From: Rubritepida sp. | Lineage (GTDB): Bacteria; Pseudomonadota; Alphaproteobacteria; Acetobacterales; Acetobacteraceae | Assembly (NCBI GenBank): GCA_028291455.1 | Contig: JAQGHY010000047.1 | Span: 1 to 45,892 of the forward strand | Direction: 5' to 3' | Length of the DNA: 45,892 nucleotides | Shown here: piece after piece, positions 25,453-31,514 of the stretch | How the letters are laid out: every line of letters begins with the position of its first letter | How positions within the stretch are numbered: position 1 is the first letter of the stretch | Translations under genes and position numbers: made by a program | The notes under the pieces: generated by a model | What the model saw: only the letters and a program-made list of their open reading frames with translations | Databases searched by the model: none | What the model was told of the DNA's origin: nothing

Positions 25453-26643
25453 ATGTTATCCAAGCAGAAAATCAATCACGCGACACGCCTGGGTCTCCTG
25501 GCTGTAGCGGTCCTCTCCAGCGCGGCTTGCGAAAGCACGCGGATGTCCCTCGGTGCTGCGGACGGCGGCTCAGCCCCCACCGTCAGCGCGGGAACCTCGG
25601 GAGGAACCGGTTCTTCGGGAACCGGCGATAACATCGTCGCCGGATCGACCGGATCGACCGGAGCTGCCGGGTCCACCGGAGCTGGGGCACCCTCGGGTTC
25701 CGCCGGTTCAACAGGTGCCACAGGTCCGGCGGGATCGACTGGCCCGACCTCGAACCTGCTGGGCAGTGTTCTCGGTGGCGTCGTCAACGCCAATGCCGGC
25801 GGCATTCAGGTCGGCGGGCCGGGCGCCAACGGAACCGCTGCTCCGGTCAGCCTCGCCGTCCTCTCGCCGACTGCCGCCAGCAACGCGCCGATCAGCGCCA
25901 GCGTGCTCTCCGGGCCGGGCAATCCGGTCCAGGGCCTTCTCACCGGTGTGACGACGACACTGACGAGCCCCGCGAACCTCACCGGCAGCCTCTCCGCGAC
26001 CCTTGCCCCTGTTCTCGGCGCGTCGGGCACCCTGCCCGTGCTGTCCGGCTTGCTCGGCGGGCTGCTGCCGACCTCCGCGGCCAACATGTCTCCGCTTGCA
26101 GGCCTCAACCTCGGCGGCACCACGCTGCTCGGCAACGGCAACGCACCGATCCTCACCAACGTCGCGGCGCTCTCGCCCCACGCCGCGGTGGGTTCGCCCA
26201 TCACTGCGAATATCCTTAGCGGCGGAACCTCGGCCGGGCTGCTCGGCGGCCTCACCGGCAGCCTGCCGGGCGGCCTGGGCGGCGGTGCTGCCAGCGGCCT
26301 TCTCGGGGGAATCACCGGTGGCGGCGCGGCTGGCGGCGGTCTTCTCGGCGGCATCACCGGCGGCGGCGCGGCTAGCGGCGGTCTTCTCGGAGCAGTAACG
26401 GGCGGCGGTGCCGCTGGCGGCGTGCTTGCGCCTGTCACCAACCTCGTTGGCGGACTGACCGGCGGCGGTGCTGCCGGGGGCGGTCTCTCCAGGGTCCTCG
26501 CCCCGGTCACCGGCATTGTCGGCGGACTGACCGGCGGCGCGGCGGGTGCCAATGGCGGCGTGCTTGCGCCGGTGACCAACCTCGTCGGCGGCCTGACCGG
26601 CGGCGCAGCAGGCGGTGGCCTTCTCGGCGGCCTTCGCCGCTAG
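25453..26643 (+). CDS. Exported glycine-rich, collagen-like repeat protein (paralogue 2)
   Basis: I start this at ATG 25453 (MLSKQKINHATRLGLL), giving 396 residues. A signal segment ends in SAAC (Cys26), lipobox-like with an atypical -3 Ser. Residues 64-99 form 12 Gly-X-Y triplets (GST, GAT, GPA, GPT) with a single Gly-to-Ala break. The core at about 101-270 matches paralogue 1 nearly residue for residue in long blocks (such as SGPGNPVQGLLTGVTTTL). The repeat region from about 272 has extra GGGLLGGITGG modules, and the last 19 residues equal those of paralogue 1 except one. The variable N-terminal Gly-X-Y stalk and conserved core suggest a common anchoring or export role with differing stalks. 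Function is inferred. Confidence 0.85.
   Translation: MLSKQKINHATRLGLLAVAVLSSAACESTRMSLGAADGGSAPTVSAGTSGGTGSSGTGDNIVAGSTGSTGAAGSTGAGAPSGSAGSTGATGPAGSTGPTSNLLGSVLGGVVNANAGGIQVGGPGANGTAAPVSLAVLSPTAASNAPISASVLSGPGNPVQGLLTGVTTTLTSPANLTGSLSATLAPVLGASGTLPVLSGLLGGLLPTSAANMSPLAGLNLGGTTLLGNGNAPILTNVAALSPHAAVGSPITANILSGGTSAGLLGGLTGSLPGGLGGGAASGLLGGITGGGAAGGGLLGGITGGGAASGGLLGAVTGGGAAGGVLAPVTNLVGGLTGGGAAGGGLSRVLAPVTGIVGGLTGGAAGANGGVLAPVTNLVGGLTGGAAGGGLLGGLRR
26266..26640 (+). repeat. C-terminal Gly/Leu/Val repeat region of collagen-like gene 2
   Basis: Residues about 272-396 carry GLLGGITGGGAA-type modules three times, then the LAPVTNLVGGLTGG modules also present in paralogue 1. One or two modules more than in paralogue 1 account for the length difference here. 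Confidence 0.75.
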
Positions 26644-26711
26644 AGCGGGATCGCCACCGGCTGAATCAGCCGAGTGAACCCTCGCGAACGGCAAATACTT
26701 TAGCCGAATGC

Positions 26712-26736
26712 GGACGTGGCGGAACGCGCCACGTCC
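26712..26736 (+). terminator. Perfect hairpin after collagen-like gene 2, copy of the one at 25386
   Basis: GGACGTGGCG (26712-26721) and CGCCACGTCC (26727-26736) again form a perfect 10-base stem with loop GAACG. The preceding TAGCCGAA is also shared with the first copy. It sits 69 bases after the stop, not ten, and 153 bases before the transporter start. Confidence 0.65.
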
Positions 26737-26889
26737 ACCCCTGCCCAATCCCAATCCCAAATCCTGCATGCAAAATACATCGAGAAGCATGGACTTTTTC
26801 CTCCATAACTTCTCTAAGCGAAAAATTGCGTGCAAATCCCGCGGAAGAACAGACGAATGGCACACCATAAATTGGGAGCGGGAACGAGC

Positions 26890-28575
26890 ATGACCCGCGT
26901 GCGGGCCCTGCTGAGCCTGGCCTCCATCGTTCTCTTGCCGATGCAGGCCCATGCTCAGGCCGGCCTGGGACCTCGCGGCTTCGATACCGACCGCCCCGAC
27001 ATCACGCCGCTACGGCCCACCGGCCGCACCGGCATTCCGCCGACCGCGCCCCAGGTCGTGATCCCGAACTTGCCCGACATCACCATCCGCGACGTGGCCG
27101 TCGTCGGCGATTCGTTGCTCGACCGCGCCGCGCTGGGGCGTGCCGTCGCCCCCTTCGCCGGGCGGCGCCTCACCAGCGCGGAGATCAACGCGATCTCCGA
27201 GGCAATCAGCCTGGCCCACCGCGAGGCCGGCCTTGCCCTTTTCGGCGTCGTTGTTCCCCAGCAGGATTTCGCCCAGGGCGTCGTGATCGTCCAGGTGGTC
27301 GAGGGCCAGGTCGCCGAGGTCGAATTCGAAGGCGACACGGACGGCGCGGATCTCGGCCTGACGCGGGCCTATGCCAGGGCCCTCCAGAATGAGCGGCCGC
27401 TGAGGCGCGCGACACTGGAGCGCTACCTGTTGCTGATGGCCGATATCCCAGGCCGTCGCGTGACCAGCCGCTTCGAGACCTCCGGCAGCGCCGGGCGCGT
27501 GAAACTGATCATCAACGTGCGCCGCACCTCCGTGCGCTTCGGCCTCGGCATCGACAATCTTGGTGCGAACTATCTCGGCAACGCCCAGATGACGACCGGC
27601 GCCACAGTGAATTCCGTGCTGCGGGAAGGCGATTCGACGCGCCTGACGGTGGGCTTCCCGATCGCCGACTTCAACCGCTTCACCTATCTCGCCCTGCGGC
27701 ATCAGCAGCCGATCGGCACCGACGGCTTCACCCTCTCGGGCAACTTCTCCTTCCTGGAGCAGAGGGTGACCGACGGCTCCAACCTGCATGGCCAGACCAG
27801 CACCTTCAGCCTGCAGGCTGCCTATCCCATCATTCGCGCGGTGCGCGAGACCCTGCAGCTCTTCGGCAGCGTCGACTACCTCGAATCGCGCCTCGCCGTG
27901 CCGCTCGGCCGCATCTCGGACGAGGCGACGCGCGTGCTCCGCGCCGGCGTAGTCTACGGGCTGGCCAACGAGGCGCAGACCCGCGGCGGCTCCCTCGCCG
28001 TCGTGCTCAGCCAGGGCATCGATACGGCCGGGGCCCGCCAGGGCATTGCCTATTATGGCGATCCCGGCTTCACGAAGGTGACGGCCATCGCGAGCTTCCA
28101 GCAGGCGCTGTTCGAGCAACGGCTGGTCCTGCGGCTCCGGGCGAATGCGCAATTCACCACCGAGCGGCTGCCGGCGTCGGAGACCTTCACCTATGGCGGC
28201 GTAAACTTCGGCCGCGGCTTTGATGCGGCCACCCTCTACGGCGACCGCGGCGTCGCGGCGTCGGCCACGCTTGCGATGCCGTTCCGCACGGTGGTGGACG
28301 TGGACAGCCTCGCTTCGGGACAATCGGCCTTCATCGGCCAAGCGATCCGCGGCAGTGAGGCCTATATCTTCGTGGATGGCGCGCGGGTAGAGAACTTCGC
28401 GCCGGCCATCCGTCCGCGCGGCGACCGGGCGGCCTCGACCGGCATCGGTATCGGTATTCCCGCTGGGGAGGAAACGATGCTGAACCTCGAAGTCGCCTCG
28501 CCGATGGTCCGCCCGCGCAACTCGGCCGTCGATGCGGGTACGCGTTTCGTGGCGATCTTCCGTCGCAACTTCTGA
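26890..28575 (+). CDS. TpsB-type outer-membrane transporter (ShlB/FhaC/HecB family)
   Basis: I start this at ATG 26890 (MTRVRALLSLASIVLLPMQAHAQ), giving 561 residues with a clear signal peptide; upstream in-frame ATGs at 26857 and 26830 would bury it. A Pro-rich linker (about 30-62) is followed by a POTRA domain (about 64-140: ITIRDVAVVGDSLLDRAALG to IVQVVEGQVAEVEFEG), a second POTRA-like part to about 213, then a 16-strand-type barrel to the C-terminal Phe. The loop-6 signature appears as FGRGFDA (440-446), where the conserved Arg442 matches the VRGY/F motif. These proteins export large partner proteins by two-partner secretion. No TpsA-type gene is adjacent; the collagen-like pair upstream are candidate substrates. 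The kinase gene starts 3 bases after its stop. Confidence 0.92.
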   Translation: MTRVRALLSLASIVLLPMQAHAQAGLGPRGFDTDRPDITPLRPTGRTGIPPTAPQVVIPNLPDITIRDVAVVGDSLLDRAALGRAVAPFAGRRLTSAEINAISEAISLAHREAGLALFGVVVPQQDFAQGVVIVQVVEGQVAEVEFEGDTDGADLGLTRAYARALQNERPLRRATLERYLLLMADIPGRRVTSRFETSGSAGRVKLIINVRRTSVRFGLGIDNLGANYLGNAQMTTGATVNSVLREGDSTRLTVGFPIADFNRFTYLALRHQQPIGTDGFTLSGNFSFLEQRVTDGSNLHGQTSTFSLQAAYPIIRAVRETLQLFGSVDYLESRLAVPLGRISDEATRVLRAGVVYGLANEAQTRGGSLAVVLSQGIDTAGARQGIAYYGDPGFTKVTAIASFQQALFEQRLVLRLRANAQFTTERLPASETFTYGGVNFGRGFDAATLYGDRGVAASATLAMPFRTVVDVDSLASGQSAFIGQAIRGSEAYIFVDGARVENFAPAIRPRGDRAASTGIGIGIPAGEETMLNLEVASPMVRPRNSAVDAGTRFVAIFRRNF

Positions 28576-28578
28576 GAC

Positions 28579-30546
28579 ATGAATGACGGACTTGCCAAGT
28601 CTATGATGAACCCCTCGCCCCTCCTGCCCAGGACGATATGGACGGTCGCGCCGATCGTCCTGGCAGTGCTTCTGCTATCGATGGCGGCCGTTTTCCTCGT
28701 CACACCGCAGCGGAGCGCCGAAACGCAGGGGATGCGCATGGCCGAGCGGTCGGCGGCCGAGCTGGCGGCGCGTCTCGAAGCCGTGGTTCAGGCGGCGGCG
28801 GTGCTGGAGGGCGGGCTGGAGGGAAGCCCAGTGCGGCGCGTTCCCGAATTGCTCGCGCAAAGCAATCGAAACGCGGCCCGATCCGGCGGGGCGGCGCTGA
28901 CCTTCGGCTTGCGGGATCCGGCCGGGCAATGGCTCGGCTTGGCGCGGGGCGCGATTCCGCCGACCGGCGAGCCACGCTTCGTCTGGACGGATGACAGCCT
29001 GGTTCTCGTTCGTGGCAACCTGCCGGGGCCGGGCGGAAGCTGGGCTATCGCCGTCGGTTTTCCCAAGCCGCGGGCGGGGCTTGGCGTGGTGCAGGACGGC
29101 CGGCTCCTTGGCCCGCGATCCGAAGGCGCGGTCGCATCGGGCCGGGGCCGCGGCCCCTTGTCGAACATCGATGCCTTCGTGGCCCTGGCACCTGTCGCCG
29201 GCACCGCCGCCCAGGCGGTCGCCGAGCTCCCGGCCGCGCCGCTGCTGGCCGAGTGGAACGCCCAGCGCAACGCCCTGCTTTTCGGCGCGCTCACCTTGCT
29301 CGGCCTGCTGCTGCTATTCTGGTTCGGCCTTGCCGCGCAGTTGCGCCGGCGCGAGGGCCACGCCCAGAAGCGGCTCGCGAGCCAGATGGAGGGGCAGGAA
29401 CGCCGCGCGCTCCAGGAGGTCAGCCGCTTCTTCTTGGGCCTCCCCGTCGCTGTCTACCGGGGCGAGCTCTTTCCGGACGGCACCGTATTGATCGCCTTCA
29501 TGAGCGAGGGCGTGGCCCGGCTCACCGGCATCGACGCCGAGGAGATCAGGGTTCCCGGCCGGTGGCGGGACCGGCTCGATGCCGACGGCCAGGCCGCACT
29601 CGAGACGTTTCATCGCCGCCTGCTCATGGAGGGCGAGGCGGTGGTCGAATACTCCTTCCGGCGCGAGGACGGCAGCCTCGTCTGGCTACGGGACCGCGCG
29701 CGCATCACCGGCATCGGCACGCATGAGGGCGCTGATGTCGCCGGCGTGATCTCCGACATCAGCAGCGAGCGCCGGCTGGGCGAAAGCGCCGCGATGTCCT
29801 CCAAGCTGGCGACGCTCGGCAAGATGGCCGCCAGCATCGCGCATGAGCTGACGCAGCCGTTGGGGGCGATCACCCTGGCCAGCGAAACCGCCCTGGCCTC
29901 GCTGCCGGAACAAGGTGGCGCTTCGGGCGATGCCGCCAGACGCCGCGTGGCGCGCATCACGCAGCATGCGGGCCGGGCGCGCCAGCTCATCGACCATCTG
30001 CGTGCCTTCGGCCGCGCCGATTCGGGCCCGCTCGAACCGGTGAACCTGGCCGATGCGCTCGACGGCGCCCTGCTGCTGACGAAACCCTTGCTGCAGACCG
30101 CCGGCATGGAACTCATCACCGAGCTTCCCGCCGACCTGCCTTTGCTGCGCGGCCGCCCGGTTCTGCTGGAGCAGGTGCTCGTCAACCTCATGGTGAACGC
30201 GCGAGATGCCATGGCCCGCCTGCCCGACGACGAGCGCCGCCTCAAGATGCACGCCGAGGTCTCGGAGGATGGAAAGACGGTCACGCTCACAATCGAGGAT
30301 AGCGGGCCGGGCTTTCCTCCCGGCGTCCTCGACCGTGTGTTCGAACCCTTCTTCACCACCAAGCCGATGAGCCAGGGAACCGGGCTGGGGCTCTCCATCT
30401 GCCACGGCATCGTCACGGCGTTCGGCGGGACCATCGCCGCCCATAACTCGGCCAGCGGCGCCTGCTTTACCCTGACGCTCCGCACCTGGCAGCCAGATAT
30501 GACCGACGCCGAGGCGGAGCCATCGGGCTGGACGGAGAGCACGTGA
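28579..30546 (+). CDS. Membrane sensor histidine kinase with PAS domain
   Basis: The 655-residue protein has TM1 at about 20-42, a periplasmic sensor region to about 228 (no recognised family), TM2 at about 230-255, a PAS domain at about 285-395 ending in VAGVISDISSERR, then a HisKA domain with His422 in ASIAHELTQPLGAI and an HATPase domain: N box Asn540 (VNLMVNARDAM), G1 EDSGPGFP, F box FEPFFTTK, G2 GTGLGLS. All catalytic motifs are intact. It starts 3 bases after the TpsB stop and overlaps the next regulator gene by 4 bases (GTGA), so transporter, kinase and regulator form one transcript. A start at 28603 is also possible. The signal sensed is unknown; envelope or export status is a natural guess. 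Confidence 0.94.
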   Translation: MNDGLAKSMMNPSPLLPRTIWTVAPIVLAVLLLSMAAVFLVTPQRSAETQGMRMAERSAAELAARLEAVVQAAAVLEGGLEGSPVRRVPELLAQSNRNAARSGGAALTFGLRDPAGQWLGLARGAIPPTGEPRFVWTDDSLVLVRGNLPGPGGSWAIAVGFPKPRAGLGVVQDGRLLGPRSEGAVASGRGRGPLSNIDAFVALAPVAGTAAQAVAELPAAPLLAEWNAQRNALLFGALTLLGLLLLFWFGLAAQLRRREGHAQKRLASQMEGQERRALQEVSRFFLGLPVAVYRGELFPDGTVLIAFMSEGVARLTGIDAEEIRVPGRWRDRLDADGQAALETFHRRLLMEGEAVVEYSFRREDGSLVWLRDRARITGIGTHEGADVAGVISDISSERRLGESAAMSSKLATLGKMAASIAHELTQPLGAITLASETALASLPEQGGASGDAARRRVARITQHAGRARQLIDHLRAFGRADSGPLEPVNLADALDGALLLTKPLLQTAGMELITELPADLPLLRGRPVLLEQVLVNLMVNARDAMARLPDDERRLKMHAEVSEDGKTVTLTIEDSGPGFPPGVLDRVFEPFFTTKPMSQGTGLGLSICHGIVTAFGGTIAAHNSASGACFTLTLRTWQPDMTDAEAEPSGWTEST

Positions 30547-31262
30547 CGATCTCTCACGCCGATTCCGTTCACGACGCTTCCCCTCTCGTCTTCATCGCGG
30601 AGGACGATATCGATCTCGCCCAGGAAGTCGCGGACTGCTTCGATCTCTACTCGTTCCGGACGCAGATCACCGAGAGTTGGCCCGAGCTGATCAAGGCCCT
30701 CCAGGGCGCCGATCCGGACCTGATCCTGCTCGACAAGCAACTCGGCCGCGTGGACGCCGTTGCGCGTATCGGCGAGCTTCGCCGCGAGACGTCGGCGTAT
30801 ATCATCGTCGTCACCGGCTATGGCAGCGCCGCCGATTGCATCATCGGACTTGAGCTCGGCGCAGATGGTTTCCTGACCAAACCGGTGAGCTCGCGGGAGC
30901 TCGTGGTGCGTGTTCGCGCGGTTCTGCGCCGCAAGTCCGATGCCGCGGCGTCCTCTGCCGGTAGATGGCAGGTCATGCTGGAAGACGGTGCCGTCCAGAT
31001 GCCCGATGGGCGCCGCGTGCTCATGGCCAAGCCGCATCTGGCAGTCCTTGATCTGTTGATCGGGGCGGGGGGCAAGCCGCTGTCGCGGCAGGCGCTGATG
31101 GTCGCGTTGGAGGACGATCCCGCCGTCCCCGCCGATCGTGAGCAGATGCTGACGCGCATTCTTTGCGATCTTCGCCGCGGACTGGCTGGAGTAGGAGCTA
31201 AGGGGGCGTTGCGGGCCTTCAGAAACCGCGGACTGGCCTTCCTGCCCGCGACGGAAGCCTGA
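30543..31262 (+). CDS. OmpR-type response regulator, partner of the kinase
   Basis: The start is GTG 30543 overlapping the kinase stop, giving 239 residues. The receiver has Glu20-Asp21-Asp22, phospho-acceptor Asp64 in ILLDKQLGRVD, Thr91 and Lys113 (LTKPVS). The C-terminal part (about 138-235) has an OmpR-like winged-helix pattern ending FRNRGLAFLPA but is more divergent than in the regulator at 22613. The receiver shares long stretches with that orphan regulator. It is the presumed output of the kinase and a candidate regulator of the collagen-like/TpsB genes or the GGDEF-EAL gene; targets are inferred only. Confidence 0.9.
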   Translation: MTISHADSVHDASPLVFIAEDDIDLAQEVADCFDLYSFRTQITESWPELIKALQGADPDLILLDKQLGRVDAVARIGELRRETSAYIIVVTGYGSAADCIIGLELGADGFLTKPVSSRELVVRVRAVLRRKSDAAASSAGRWQVMLEDGAVQMPDGRRVLMAKPHLAVLDLLIGAGGKPLSRQALMVALEDDPAVPADREQMLTRILCDLRRGLAGVGAKGALRAFRNRGLAFLPATEA

Positions 31263-31277
31263 TCCGAAATTGAACAA

Positions 31278-31344
31278 TCAGCACTATTAAGATTTCCTGA
31301 TTCAACTTTAAGTATATTTATAAGTACCTGTCAGCACTATAAAG
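31278..31344 (+). repeat. Pair of 14-base direct repeats 53 bases apart
   Basis: TCAGCACTATTAAG (31278-31291) and TCAGCACTATAAAG (31331-31344) differ at one base. A start-to-start distance of 53 bases is close to five helical turns, placing both on the same DNA face, as expected for paired binding sites of a regulator. Confidence 0.6.
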
Positions 31345-31351
31345 TAAATTG

Positions 31352-31368
31352 TTTGCATTTCTTGCAAA
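31352..31368. repeat. Inverted repeat TTTGCA/TGCAAA
   Basis: TTTGCA (31352-31357) and TGCAAA (31363-31368) flank a 5-base spacer, just downstream of the second direct repeat. It could be an operator for a dimeric protein or chance in AT-rich DNA. Confidence 0.35.
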
Positions 31369-31462
31369 TATACTAACAAAGCTGGCTTTACTTTTTGTTA
31401 AAAAATGCCTAACACGTTCATGTATTCTCTAGACCTAAGGCAATCCATCCTGCTTACCGTCA

Positions 31463-31490
31463 TTGTGCGAAGCACAAACCTTCTTGTGCT
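31463..31490 (+). promoter_or_regulatory. Two mutually exclusive hairpins before the GGDEF-EAL start
   Basis: TTGTGC (31463-31468) pairs with GCACAA (31472-31477); the same central AGCACAA (31471-31477) can instead pair with TTGTGCT (31484-31490). The loops are 3 and 6 bases. The element ends 24 bases before the ATG at 31515, next to the place where ribosomes bind. A switch in RNA or a three-part protein-binding site are both possible. Confidence 0.4.
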
Positions 31491-31514
31491 CTACGATGCC
31501 TCGGCGATCAGCGC

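Larger units (their letters stand above)
31263..31514 (+). promoter_or_regulatory. AT-rich leader of the GGDEF-EAL gene with several repeats
   Basis: This 252-base AT-rich spacer holds a pair of direct repeats (31278, 31331), a TTTGCA/TGCAAA inverted repeat (31352-31368), a CTTTAAGTA motif (31306-31314), and two overlapping hairpins near the ATG (31463-31490). No gene is supported. It is the likely control region for the c-di-GMP protein. Confidence 0.5.

Noticed and set aside
24033-25475. Long open minus-strand frame opposite collagen-like gene 1, also a similar one opposite gene 2
   Set aside because: Gly/Ala-rich codons (GGC, GCC) read backward give few stops, so long antisense frames are expected; no signal peptide, domain or ribosome site is seen.
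26708-26893. Short frame before the TpsB gene that could be a leader peptide
   Set aside because: It starts inside the hairpin flank, has no ribosome site, and overlaps the TpsB start in another frame; composition is that of untranslated DNA.
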